A stretch of 64,000 nucleotides of DNA from Nonomuraea sp. NEAU-A123 (GCF_018603905.1 NZ_JAHFZZ010000015.1:1-64000); one strand, 5' to 3'; counted from the first letter of the stretch, positions 35,018 through 43,889 are shown. The notes: a model not told the origin generated them from the letters alone. A program made the numbers and translations.

Positions 35018-35962
35018 CTAGTGCTGTGGCCCCACCGTCCACGGCCGGAGCTTGTCGGGGTTGCGTACCGCCCAGATGTGCTTGATCCGGTCGCCTGCCA
35101 CGTCGAACGCCATCACCATCACGGTGACGCCGTCTTGCTGAGCGATCAGACCGGGCTGGCCGTTGACCATACGCTCCAGGATCATCAGATCGGTCGCCAA
35201 GCCGGCGATCTCGACGGCGTAGCGCGCGATGTGCTCGCTGCCCACGATGGGGTGGAGCACGGCGCTGACCAGGCCGCCGCCGTCGGCGATCGCCGTGGCG
35301 TCCGGGTCGAGCAGGCTGATGAGGGCGGCGATGTCCTTGGCCTGCCAGGCCTGCTTGAAGTCCCGGACGATGCCGGCCTGCCGCGCCGCCGGAGTCGCGG
35401 GAGCCTGCGACGTACGAATGCGGCGGCGGGCCGAGGAGGCCAACTGGCGGCAGGCCGCCGGCGTACGGCCGACGATCTCGGCCACTTCGGCGAAGGAGTG
35501 GCAGAAGACGTCGTGCAGGATGAACGCGACGCGTTCGGCCGGGGTCATCGATTCGAGCACGACGAGGAAGGCCATGTTGATCGACTCGTCGAGAGTGACC
35601 CGCTCGGCCGGGTCGACCACGGTGCCGCCCGGCCGCCCGCTGATCCACTCCGTACGATCGGGCAGCGGCTCAGGGATCCATTCGCCCACGTAGCGCTCCC
35701 GCCGAGCCCGTGCCGAGCCGAGCAGGTCCAGGCAGATGCGACTGGCCACCGTCGTCAGCCAGCCGCCGGGCGATTCGATGGCGTCCTGCTGCTGCCGGGA
35801 CATGGCGTACCAGCGGGCGTAGGTCTCCTGGACGACATCCTCGGCATCGGCCAGGGAGCCGAGCAGCCGATACGCCAGATTGATCAGCTGACGCCGCTCG
35901 CTCATGATCGCGCTCAGGCTCGGATCAAGCCGGCCGGGTCCTGGCTCGGATGGGGTGGTCAT
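35018..35962 (-). CDS. ECF41-type (SigJ-like) sigma factor with SnoaL-like C-terminus
   Basis: 314-aa sigma-70 family protein. Region 2 includes LINLAYRLLGSLADAEDVVQ and ETYARW; region 4 includes MTPAERVAFILHDVFCHSF and VAEIVGRTPAACRQLASSAR. The C-terminal 110 residues form a SnoaL/NTF2-like domain ending RNPDKLRPW, the hallmark of ECF41, where this extension replaces an anti-sigma factor. It would recognise TGTCACA-N16-CGTC promoters; a close match lies 43-69 bp upstream. It heads a run of VOC, AraC, VOC, PPOX and DUF1801 genes. Confidence 0.9.
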   Translation of the reverse strand: MTTPSEPGPGRLDPSLSAIMSERRQLINLAYRLLGSLADAEDVVQETYARWYAMSRQQQDAIESPGGWLTTVASRICLDLLGSARARRERYVGEWIPEPLPDRTEWISGRPGGTVVDPAERVTLDESINMAFLVVLESMTPAERVAFILHDVFCHSFAEVAEIVGRTPAACRQLASSARRRIRTSQAPATPAARQAGIVRDFKQAWQAKDIAALISLLDPDATAIADGGGLVSAVLHPIVGSEHIARYAVEIAGLATDLMILERMVNGQPGLIAQQDGVTVMVMAFDVAGDRIKHIWAVRNPDKLRPWTVGPQH

Positions 35963-36004
35963 GGTGTCGTCGGCTCCCTTGGTCGCGGCGGCCCTCACCC
36001 ATTC

Positions 36005-36031
36005 GACGAGACAGCACGCCGAACTGTGAGG
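36005..36031 (-). promoter_or_regulatory. ECF41-like promoter of the sigma gene
   Basis: Reverse strand CCTCACA, 16 nt, CGTC, compared with ECF41 consensus TGTCACA-N16-CGTC: 5 of 7 bases in the -35 element, exact spacing and exact -10 element. It lies about 43 bp upstream of the sigma factor start, suggesting autoregulation. Confidence 0.55.
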
Positions 36032-36192
36032 TCTCCACAGCGATCTCACCCGGTGAGAACCGTCACCGTGCCGACGGTATCGTCGTGCGCGACACACCGC
36101 CGCGCTTCGCCAGGGGGTTATCCGTCCGCGACGGACCATGACAGGAAAGGGGAATATCCACTCCTCTCCACTCCTAACGTATAGCGCACCGG

Positions 36193-36211
36193 GGGGCTTG
36201 CCACAAGACCC
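36193..36211 (+). promoter_or_regulatory. Putative rifamycin-associated element (RAE)
   Basis: GGGGCTTGCCACAAGACCC is a 19-bp imperfect inverted repeat (7 of 9 arm positions pair). Its length, GGGGCTTGC left half and place upstream of a glycosyltransferase plus helR agree with my recollection of the actinobacterial RAE that drives rifamycin-resistance genes. It lies 58 bp before the glycosyltransferase start. I could not check the published consensus. Confidence 0.6.
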
Positions 36212-36268
36212 GGGTCATGCCGCAGAATCGTCCGCCGAGGCCAGAACCCGTGGAGATGGGGATACGTA

Positions 36269-36715
36269 GTGCGTGTGTTGTTGTCGACGTATGGGTCGCG
36301 CGGGGACGTCGAACCGCTGGTGGGACTCGCGGTGCGGCTGCGGGAACTCGGCGCGGAGGTGCGGATGTGCGCGCCGCCGGACAAGGACGCCGGTACACCG
36401 CCGGTGTACGTCGGCTTCGGCAGCATGCGCCGCGTCTCGGAGGACGTCGCCAGAGTGGCCATCGAGGTGATCCGCGCGCAGGGCCACCGCGTGCTCGTCG
36501 GGTGCGGCTGGGCGGACCTGGGCTTGATCGACGACCGGGACGGTCCGACTCCGACCACCGAGTCCCTGTCGGCCGCGCTCAAGACGGCCCTGACCCCCGA
36601 GACCCGCGCACGAGCGACCGCCGTGGCCGCCACGAACCGCACCGACGGGGCGACGGTGGCCGCGAAGCTGCTGCTCGACGCGTTCAGCCGAGAAAGCCGG
36701 CCCGTGGCCGTGTGA
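36269..36715 (+). pseudogene. Internally deleted glycosyltransferase (Rgt-like)
   Basis: 148-aa frame that splices three separate parts of a macrolide/rifamycin-type GT-B glycosyltransferase (normally about 400 aa). Residues 1-38 are the N-terminus (MRVLLSTYGSRGDVEP, VRMCAPPD). Residues 43-88 correspond to the middle (TPPVYVGFGSM, HRVLVGCGWADLGL). The rest is the C-terminal tail (LSAALKTALTPETRARATAV). The donor-site block with HHGGAGT and most of the acceptor domain are missing. The frame stays open, so the deletions are in-frame, but activity is very unlikely. GTG start at 36269. It lies between a RAE-like element and helR, consistent with a former rifamycin glycosyltransferase. Confidence 0.7.
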
Positions 36716-36794
36716 CCCACACGAGATCGCCGAGCCAGAACCCAGAACACGAGCGTGCAATGGTCGCCAGCGACCCCAGATCGGAGCCAATGAC

Positions 36795-38945
36795 GTGAAC
36801 CCGCTGACCACCAGTGCGTTTGATCTTCCCGACCACCTCTCCCCCAAGGCCGACCCGAAGCTGATCGCCGGCGATGAGCAGCACTTCGCGGCCATCGCGG
36901 AGAGCCTTGATCAGTCGATCGCCGACCTGTCCGAGCGCCTCGACGCCGAGCGCAAGGCGCCCGGCGGCAAGGGCCGGCAGGCGTTGGACCGGGACCTGGA
37001 GGTCCACCGGCTGACCGCTCGCCTGCGCGCGCTGCGTCGCTTCGGTCTGGACCTGTGCCTCGGGCACATGGTCAGCGCGGACGAACCCGAGCCCGTGTAC
37101 GTCGGACGGCTCGGCCTTACCGACAGCACGGGTCGCCGGCTGCTCCTCGACTGGCGCTCCCCTGCGGCCGAGCCGTTCTTCGGAGCCACCCACGCCAACC
37201 CGATGGGCCTGGCGAGCCGCCGCAGGTATCGCTGGACCCGCGGCCGGATCAGCGACTACTGGGACGAGGTGTTCACCTCGGACGGGTTCGAAGGGCACGC
37301 CGCGCTCGACGACCAGTCCGCCTTCATCGCCAGTTTGGGCAGCAACCGGTCGGCCCGGATGCGCGACGTGCTCGGCACCATCCAGGCCGACCAGGACGCC
37401 ATCATCCGCGCGGGATCCAGCGGCGCTCTCGTCGTCGACGGCGGTCCGGGTACGGGGAAGACCGTCGTCGCGCTGCACCGCTCCGCCTACCTCCTCTACT
37501 CCGACCCTCGCCTCGGTCACCGCCGGGGCGGGGTGCTGTTCGTCGGTCCGCACCAGCCCTACCTGGCCTACGTCGCCGATGTCCTCCCCAGCCTCGGAGA
37601 GGAGGGCGTACAGACCTGCACCCTGCGGGACCTCGTCGCCGAGGGAGGCGCGGCCGCGATCGAGCCCGACCCGGACGTGGCCCTCCTGAAGTCGTCCGCG
37701 GACCTGGTGAAGGCGATCGAGCCGGCCGTCAGGTTCTACGAGAACCTGCCTGCCAAGGGGATGACGGTCACGACCCCCTGGTCCGACATCCGGCTGAGCA
37801 CCGACGATTGGGCCGAGGCGTTCGAAGCGGCAGAGCCCGGCACTCCGCACAACGACGCGCGCGACCAGATCTGGGAGGAACTCCTCACGATCCTGGCCGA
37901 CAAGCACAACGACGACGACATCTCGACCGACCTGCTCCGCAAGTCGCTGCTGCGGAACAGGGAGCTGCTCACGGTCTTCAACCGCGCGTGGCCGCTGATC
38001 GAAGCGGCTGACCTCGTCGGAGACCTGTGGTCGGTACCCGCCTACCTGCGGATGTGCGCTCCCTGGCTCAGCCCCGATGACGTTCGGCGACTGCAGCGCG
38101 AGGACGCCCAGGCCTGGACGGTGTCCGACCTGCCGCTCCTGGACGCGGCACGGCAACGGCTCGGCGACCCGGAGGCGTCGCGAAATAAGCGCCGGCAGAA
38201 AGCCGCTGTCGCCGCCGAAACCGAGCGCATGGCCAGGGTCGTCGACAACCTGCTCGAGGCCGATGACGACGGTGAAGGTGTGGTGACGATGCTTCGCGGA
38301 CAGGACGTTCGGGACGCCCTGGTCGACGAGAACGCGCTGCCCAGCATCGAACCGGACCTGCTCGCCGGCCCGTTCGCCCACATCGTCGTGGACGAGGCTC
38401 AGGAGCTGACCGACGCGGAGTGGCAGATGTTGCTGCTGCGCTGCCCGTCCCGGAGCTTCACCATCGTCGGGGATCGTGCCCAGGCCAGGCACGGGTTCAC
38501 GGAGTCGTGGCAGGAACGGCTCAAGCGGATCGGGCTCGACCGGATCAACCTGGCCTCCCTGAGCATCAACTACCGGACGCCGGAAGAGATCATGGCGGAG
38601 GCCGAGCCGGTCATCCGGGCCGTGCTGCCGGACGCCAACGTGCCGACCTCCATCCGCAGCAGCGGTGTCCCCGTCGTACACGGATCCGCTTCGGATCTGC
38701 GCTCGATCCTCGACACCTGGCTCGCCGCGCATGCCGACGGGATCGCCTGCGTGATCGGCGACCCCACATTCCAGGGGACGTCGCGCGTCCGGTCGCTGAC
38801 TCCGGAGCTGTCGAAGGGGCTCGAGTTCGACCTTGTCGTCCTCGTCGACCCGGAGGCGTTCGGCAAGGGCATCGAAGGAGCGGTCGACCGCTATGTCGCG
38901 ATGACCCGGGCGACCCAGCGACTCGTCATCCTCACGAGCTCCTGA
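36795..38945 (+). CDS. helR: HelR/HelD-type RNA polymerase-recycling ATPase
   Basis: 716-aa superfamily 1 helicase-like ATPase that acts on RNA polymerase. The N-terminal coiled coil (residues about 22-90) would enter the secondary channel. Walker A is GGPGTGKT at 216-223, Walker B is VVDEAQELTD, then GDRAQARHGF, INYRTPEEIM, LSKGLEFDLVVLVD and the C-terminal VAMTRATQRLVIL. HelR in Streptomyces removes rifamycin from RNA polymerase and confers tolerance; HelD in Bacillus recycles polymerase. GGAG lies 9 nt before the GTG at 36795. The RAE-like element and Rgt-like remnant upstream favour HelR over a generic HelD. Confidence 0.85.
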   Translation: MNPLTTSAFDLPDHLSPKADPKLIAGDEQHFAAIAESLDQSIADLSERLDAERKAPGGKGRQALDRDLEVHRLTARLRALRRFGLDLCLGHMVSADEPEPVYVGRLGLTDSTGRRLLLDWRSPAAEPFFGATHANPMGLASRRRYRWTRGRISDYWDEVFTSDGFEGHAALDDQSAFIASLGSNRSARMRDVLGTIQADQDAIIRAGSSGALVVDGGPGTGKTVVALHRSAYLLYSDPRLGHRRGGVLFVGPHQPYLAYVADVLPSLGEEGVQTCTLRDLVAEGGAAAIEPDPDVALLKSSADLVKAIEPAVRFYENLPAKGMTVTTPWSDIRLSTDDWAEAFEAAEPGTPHNDARDQIWEELLTILADKHNDDDISTDLLRKSLLRNRELLTVFNRAWPLIEAADLVGDLWSVPAYLRMCAPWLSPDDVRRLQREDAQAWTVSDLPLLDAARQRLGDPEASRNKRRQKAAVAAETERMARVVDNLLEADDDGEGVVTMLRGQDVRDALVDENALPSIEPDLLAGPFAHIVVDEAQELTDAEWQMLLLRCPSRSFTIVGDRAQARHGFTESWQERLKRIGLDRINLASLSINYRTPEEIMAEAEPVIRAVLPDANVPTSIRSSGVPVVHGSASDLRSILDTWLAAHADGIACVIGDPTFQGTSRVRSLTPELSKGLEFDLVVLVDPEAFGKGIEGAVDRYVAMTRATQRLVILTSS

Positions 38946-38956
38946 CGTCGGGCGGG

Positions 38957-41695
38957 CTAGATCGCTTCCAGGATCGCCACGACGTCGCCGGCTCGGGGGT
39001 CGTCCATGGCCTTCCATTCGGCCAGCGCGGACAGCAGGACGTGTCTGGCCGGTTCGCGGCGACCGGCGTCCGCCAGTGCCTGGCCCAGGTCGGTCAGGGC
39101 CGTGGCCAGCCAGCGGCGGTTGCCCTTGCCCTGGTACAGGGCCACCGCCTCGCGGAAGGAGCGCAGGGCCGGGCGCCAATCTCGCAGGGCCGCGTACGCC
39201 CGCCCGAGGTGGCTCAAGACGTCGCCGCGCACGTCGGTGTTGCCGTTGAGTGCGGCGGCCTCGAGGGCCCGGCGGAAATAGTGAACCGCGAGTACGTGGT
39301 CGCCGGCCAAATGACTCACGGTGCCCAGATTGTCGAGGAGGTGCGCGATTCCGTACTGGCCGCCAAGCCGCTCGTACAGCGTCAGCGCCCGTTCCAGGCA
39401 GCGCCTGCCCTCGGCAGGATCGCCGAGTTCGCCGTGGACCAGGCCGATGTTCCCCAGCACCATCGCCTCGCCTCTGGCGTGTCCGGCCTGCTGGAAGCGA
39501 GCCAGCGACCGCTTGAAGCAGGACAGGGCGACCGTGTGTTCGCCCATGTCGAAGTGGACACAGCCGAGGGAGTTGAGTGTGTAGCCCTGCCCGGCCGGCT
39601 CGCCGGCGATCTCGGCCGCCCGCAGCGCCGACCGGGCGAACTCCAGGCCGTCGTGCCAGGGGATGTACCGGTCGAAGAAGGTGGTCATGGCGATCGAGAT
39701 GCGCCACGCGTGCCCGGCTCGGCCATGCGCCGCCGCCCAGGCGATCACGGATCGCAGGCAGTGGTACTCCCGTTCCAGCCAGCTCATCGCCTGGCGGTGG
39801 TCGCCGAAAGCCAGTCGCGGGATCTCGGTGGTGTACGGCTCGACGAAGTCCCGGACGCGGTGGGGCAGCAGTTGCCGGTCGGCCTCGACGACGGTGTACA
39901 GGTACCAGCCCAGCAGCCGGTCCACCGCAGCGTCGCGCTCGCCGACCTGCTCCTCCTCCATGGCGCGGCCGGTGGCGTACAGGTGCACCAGATCGTGCAG
40001 CTCGAAGCGGTCCGGCTGGACCTGCTTGACGAGATGGGCGGCGACGAGCTGGTCGAGCAGCGCGTTCGCCTCCCACGGCGATACGCCGACGAGCGCGGCC
40101 GCCGCCTCCAGCGAGAGGTCTCCGGTGGGGTGCAGGCCGAGCAGGCGGAACATCCTGGCCACCGGCGGGGTCAGCGCCCTGTAGGACCACAGCAGGGCGG
40201 TGTTGAGGTCGGCGAGGGGATCGTCCTCGCCGGTCCGGAACTGCTCCAGACGGGCCTTCTCGTCCTCCAGTGCGCTGACGATCCTGGCCAGACCGCCGCC
40301 GCGGTTGGCACGTTCCGCGATGACGGACAGCGCCAGCGGAAGGCCGTCGCAGAGCTCCACCAGGCGTACGGCCGCGTCACGCTCTTCGGCGACCTGTCGC
40401 GCGCCGATCACCTTCTCCAGCAGCTCAAGGGATTCGGGCCGGGTGAGGGGGTCGAGAGTGAGCTGGCGGGCGCCGTCTCTCGCGGCCAGCCCGCGTAGCT
40501 GGTTGCGGCTGGTGACCAGGACCAGCGAGTTGGACCCCGGCAGCAGGGGCCGTACCTGCGCACTGTCGCGGGCGTTGTCCAGGAGGAGGAGCATGCGCCG
40601 GCCCGCCAGCGCGCTGCGCAGCATCGCCGCGCGCGCGTCCAGGTCCGCGGACAGGCTGGTGGCGGAGACGCCCATCGCGCGCAGCAGCGTCTCAATGGCG
40701 ACCATCGGCTCCACGGGCGCACCGGGGCCGAACCCGCGCAGGTTCAGGTAGAGCTGCCCGCCGGGGAAGCGGTCGGTCAGTTGATGCGCCCAATGGACCG
40801 CCAGCGCGGACTTGCCCGCGCCTCCCGGGCCGCCGATCACCACGATCTCGGTACGCCCCGGCACGTCGGCCACGAGCCGGTCCAGCCGGGCCAGCTCGGC
40901 CAGCCGCCCGGTGAAGTGCGCGACGCCGGAGGGTAGCTGCTGCGGCGTCATCGCGGCGGCGACCACCTCGATCTCGCCCGCGGTCAGGATGGACTGGTGG
41001 GCCCGGCGTAACAGCTCGCCGGGCCGTACGTCCAGGTCCTCGCGGAGCCGGTGGGTGACGCCCTGATAGGCCTCCATGGCCTCCGCCTGCCGTCCCGAGC
41101 GGTGCAGGGTGCGGATGAGGTTGGCCCACAGGCGCTCGCTGTAGGGATGCCTGGCGGTGGCGGCCCTGAGGACGGCGATCCCCTGCTCCGGCCTGCCCCA
41201 TTCGAGGTGGAGGTCCGACCAGCGTTCCAGGGTGCGTAGCTGCTCCTCGACGAGCAGGGAGATCTCCTCGCGATGCAGCGCCTCCGAGGGGACGTTCGCC
41301 AGAAGCGGCTCCCCGCAGAGCGCCATCGCCTCGGCCAGCGCGGCCAGCTCCTCGACCGGCTCGCCGCTCTGGGACCGTCTGCGGATTTCCCGATAACGCA
41401 GCAGGTCGAGGCTGTCTGGGGTGGCGGTGATGGTGTAGCTGCCGTCGAAGGTCCGGATGAGGCCGGGGGCGCCCAGCGCCTGACGCAGGCGGGTCAGGTG
41501 GGTCTGCAGGGCCGCGCGCGCGTTGGCCGACTCGTCGCCGTCCCACATCCGCGTGATCAGGTGGTCGGCGGAGACGCGTTCGTTGGCGTGCAGCAGCAAC
41601 GTCGCGAGCGCGATGCGCTGCTTGGGCCCGGCCAAGGGGATCTCCGCTCCGCCGCTCCTCACCTGCAGCGGGCCCAGGACGCTGAAGTGGATCAA
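38957..41695 (-). CDS. SARP (AfsR-type) transcriptional regulator
   Basis: 912-aa regulator. The N-terminus has an OmpR-like winged helix (FSVLGPLQVRSGGAEIPLAG, PKQRIALATLLLHANERVS) and a BTAD domain (residues about 95-240). An NB-ARC ATPase follows with Walker A IGGPGGAGKSALA near residue 298 and LLLLDNARD. The C-terminal third is a TPR array with repeats such as ALSCFKRSLARFQQAGHARG. Such proteins activate secondary-metabolite or stress genes. The start is a TTG at 41695. No biosynthetic cluster is adjacent, so the targets are unknown. Confidence 0.92.
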   Translation of the reverse strand: MIHFSVLGPLQVRSGGAEIPLAGPKQRIALATLLLHANERVSADHLITRMWDGDESANARAALQTHLTRLRQALGAPGLIRTFDGSYTITATPDSLDLLRYREIRRRSQSGEPVEELAALAEAMALCGEPLLANVPSEALHREEISLLVEEQLRTLERWSDLHLEWGRPEQGIAVLRAATARHPYSERLWANLIRTLHRSGRQAEAMEAYQGVTHRLREDLDVRPGELLRRAHQSILTAGEIEVVAAAMTPQQLPSGVAHFTGRLAELARLDRLVADVPGRTEIVVIGGPGGAGKSALAVHWAHQLTDRFPGGQLYLNLRGFGPGAPVEPMVAIETLLRAMGVSATSLSADLDARAAMLRSALAGRRMLLLLDNARDSAQVRPLLPGSNSLVLVTSRNQLRGLAARDGARQLTLDPLTRPESLELLEKVIGARQVAEERDAAVRLVELCDGLPLALSVIAERANRGGGLARIVSALEDEKARLEQFRTGEDDPLADLNTALLWSYRALTPPVARMFRLLGLHPTGDLSLEAAAALVGVSPWEANALLDQLVAAHLVKQVQPDRFELHDLVHLYATGRAMEEEQVGERDAAVDRLLGWYLYTVVEADRQLLPHRVRDFVEPYTTEIPRLAFGDHRQAMSWLEREYHCLRSVIAWAAAHGRAGHAWRISIAMTTFFDRYIPWHDGLEFARSALRAAEIAGEPAGQGYTLNSLGCVHFDMGEHTVALSCFKRSLARFQQAGHARGEAMVLGNIGLVHGELGDPAEGRRCLERALTLYERLGGQYGIAHLLDNLGTVSHLAGDHVLAVHYFRRALEAAALNGNTDVRGDVLSHLGRAYAALRDWRPALRSFREAVALYQGKGNRRWLATALTDLGQALADAGRREPARHVLLSALAEWKAMDDPRAGDVVAILEAI

Positions 41696-41870
41696 CTGAC
41701 CCGCCTTGGACCCCTGTGCATTCGCCTGAGCCTAGGGGCCACCGACGCCAAGTTCAAAGACCGGGCGGTGATCGAGAAGCTGGTCGCCGAGGCGTCCCAG
41801 GGCAGATCGGGCGGCCCATGATCATTTTTGTGAACCCTTGACACCATCGAGCGTCCGGATCACGGCGACC

Positions 41871-42557
41871 TCATTGAGCAGCTAGCGAGAAACCCAGCAC
41901 CACTGCGGCAGAGACGACCACATGTCCGGGGGCGAGATCTTCTTCCGCGGTGGCGCCACCTGCTCCGTGGCCACGGTAGCGCTCGTTACCCACCGATTCC
42001 GGATCAACATCTTGGATGTGCAGCACCGGCCCCAGCCCGACGCCAGCTGCCTCGGCGTACAGGAGCGCCTTCGCCCGAGCAGCCTGCACGGCCGCGCGCC
42101 GGGCCTGCGCGCGTAGCTCTCCCTTGGCGTGGACATCGAAGTCCACTTCATCGACGCGGTTGACTCCGGCATCCACCACCTCGATGAGCAACTGCTGGAG
42201 ACCATCGAGGTTCCTGGACTCGATCGTGAACGAAGCCTCGCACTTGTAACCGAGGAATTCCCGCTCCTTGCCGTAACCGTCCCACTCGCTGGTTAGTCGT
42301 AGCCTCGAGGCGGATACCGCGGCGTCAGGGATATCGTGACGACGCAACACGCCCCGCAGGCTTGCCACATTGGCCTGGCCGGCCTCGAAAGCCTTCTTAG
42401 GAGAAGGCTTCATCCGTTCGACAACCAGCCGAATACGGACCAGATCGGGCGCCGCCTTGACGCTGGCAGCTCCATAGGCACTCACGCCCCACGGGTCTGG
42501 ATATGGGCGTCTCGTAACATCGAAGCCTCCGACAGCGAGAGATATCGACGTCATCAT
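41871..42557 (-). CDS. SIMPL (DUF541) domain protein
   Basis: 228-aa protein with the SIMPL pattern: VSAYGAASVKAAPDLVRIRL, VVERMKPSPKKAFEAG, LTSEWDGYGKEREFLGYKCE, RNLDGLQQLLIEVVDAGVNR and RRAAVQAARAKALLYAEAAG. Most SIMPL proteins are exported and oligomeric; this one has no signal peptide, so it appears cytosolic. Start at ATG 42557, with another ATG at 42554. The role of the family is not established. No operon partner is evident. Confidence 0.82.
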   Translation of the reverse strand: MMTSISLAVGGFDVTRRPYPDPWGVSAYGAASVKAAPDLVRIRLVVERMKPSPKKAFEAGQANVASLRGVLRRHDIPDAAVSASRLRLTSEWDGYGKEREFLGYKCEASFTIESRNLDGLQQLLIEVVDAGVNRVDEVDFDVHAKGELRAQARRAAVQAARAKALLYAEAAGVGLGPVLHIQDVDPESVGNERYRGHGAGGATAEEDLAPGHVVVSAAVVLGFSLAAQ

Positions 42558-42677
42558 GCCGTAGGAAGCGCCTTAAGATGATCAAGACCCGCGATCTGAT
42601 CATCATTCCGGAGCCGGAGTGCCCCCGCCGGAGGCTCGGGTTGGACGCTCATCATCGCTGGAGTCGGGCGCTACGAT

Positions 42678-43274
42678 TCAGGCCTCATCCCAGTGGTCAA
42701 GGATGATGACGGGCGCTTCTTCCACATCCAGCCATTCGGCTTCGATCCCCATGCCCGTGGATGCCTCGATGAACGCGAACGCCGCGCTGAGTTTGCCGCG
42801 ATAATCCTCCGGATCGAGGCTGTCGAGCATGGCGCGGAACTCAGCCAGGATGCTCGGATCGCCCTCCTGGCGGCTGTGCTCGGCGAAGATGAAATCGCGC
42901 ATTCGCGCCCTGATCTTGCCGTCGGCCGCGTAGAGGATCGTGTATCCCCCGTTGAAGTGCCAGGTCGTCATCCACACGCGTGCCTCTTTGCTGAGTTCGG
43001 TGAGGATCTGGTCAGGCGTGGCGAAGCCGCCGGAGAATTCGAGGAAACCCCAGGTTCCTTCGCCTTCGTAGACGAAGAGCACGGGCAAGCCCTCCTCGCC
43101 GGCTTCCTCTCTGGGGTACGCCATGACGCGTTGCTCGGGATCACGGCCTCCGTTCAGCCGCCACAGGAGATCGTCCACTGTGATCTCTTCGTCGAGGGGT
43201 TGCACCACGGTCCAGCAGAGTGCGTCCTCAAACCACTGCTGCTGCATGAAGAGGCTGCGGTAGTGATCGATCAC
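42678..43274 (-). CDS. DUF6461-like hypothetical protein
   Basis: 198-aa acidic cytosolic protein. Features are a start region VIDHYRSLFMQQQWFEDALC, VDDLLWRLNGGRDPEQRVMA, then TWGFLEFSGGFATPDQILTE and a C-terminal acidic tail (EAEWLDVEEAPVIILDHWDE). The WGFLE-type block resembles DUF6461 proteins of actinobacteria. I chose GTG 43274; ATG 43247 is possible, and neither has a good ribosome site. No catalytic motif is visible. Function unknown. Confidence 0.65.
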   Translation of the reverse strand: MIDHYRSLFMQQQWFEDALCWTVVQPLDEEITVDDLLWRLNGGRDPEQRVMAYPREEAGEEGLPVLFVYEGEGTWGFLEFSGGFATPDQILTELSKEARVWMTTWHFNGGYTILYAADGKIRARMRDFIFAEHSRQEGDPSILAEFRAMLDSLDPEDYRGKLSAAFAFIEASTGMGIEAEWLDVEEAPVIILDHWDEA

Positions 43275-43385
43275 GTGATCATTTTGACGGGGATCCGCCA
43301 GGATTGAACACCCCTTCAGCTCATGTAGTGAGCCGCGGCACGGAACGCAGCACGGACCGGCGTCACACCCGAGCACGCGCGGCTG

Positions 43386-43862
43386 CTAATCCCGCGCAGT
43401 CCCATCTGGCCAGATCACGGTCACTTTCAGCCCGCAGGCACGCGCCTCAGCCACGACCTCGGCCGTCCCCCCGGATCCGGTGCCAGGCTGCCCGTCCCAC
43501 ACGGCCACCATCTCATCCACGGAAGACAGCACGGCCTTATTGGCCGCCTCGTATGCCTCACGGCCGGCACGATCGAAATCCATGATGCGCACGGCTTTGG
43601 CCGCCGCCAGCAGCGCATCGAACTGCTCTGCGTGGTCCGGCTTGACCTTCGCCTGCCGGTAATCACGAGAGGGCAGCACAACCTCCAGCACGCCGCCGGC
43701 GTTGAGCACGGCGACGGCGAACAGGGTGTCGGCGCCGCGGGCGATGCAGGACACGCCCGTCAGGTCTGTGCTGTTATGCGCGAGGTGCTCCCGGATCGCT
43801 GCGGACACGATCGGGATCGACTCGGCCGTCAGGTTCATGTGGCCGGTCACTCCGATGCGCAT
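43386..43862 (-). CDS. SLOG-like nucleotide-binding protein
   Basis: 158-aa protein with a Rossmann-like fold beginning MRIGVTGHMNL. TGVSCIARGADTLFAVAVL supplies a GxD-type ligand site, and VDEMVAVWDGQPGTGSGGTA is the conserved VDxxxAxWDG...GGT block of SLOG/YpsA-like proteins. SLOG domains bind nucleotide-derived ligands, and some serve in defence islands. It is 158 aa with a GGAG 6 nt before ATG 43862. No effector partner is adjacent; a broken XRE regulator gene precedes it on the same strand. Confidence 0.75.
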   Translation of the reverse strand: MRIGVTGHMNLTAESIPIVSAAIREHLAHNSTDLTGVSCIARGADTLFAVAVLNAGGVLEVVLPSRDYRQAKVKPDHAEQFDALLAAAKAVRIMDFDRAGREAYEAANKAVLSSVDEMVAVWDGQPGTGSGGTAEVVAEARACGLKVTVIWPDGTARD

Positions 43863-43889
43863 CATCCGCTCCACATGTCCTAGTACTTT

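Noticed and set aside
36684..40190. Long reverse-strand frame spanning helR and part of the SARP gene
   Set aside because: Opposite helR it is a shadow, and within the SARP region it is out of frame with the recognisable BTAD/NB-ARC protein.
38957..41695. Secondary-metabolite cluster controlled by the SARP protein
   Set aside because: No PKS, NRPS, terpene or RiPP biosynthetic genes occur in the window.
41736..41821. Short forward frame reading DAKFKDRAVIEKLVAEAS with strong third-position bias
   Set aside because: Possibly the tail of a lost gene, but it is short, has no start and no recognisable family.
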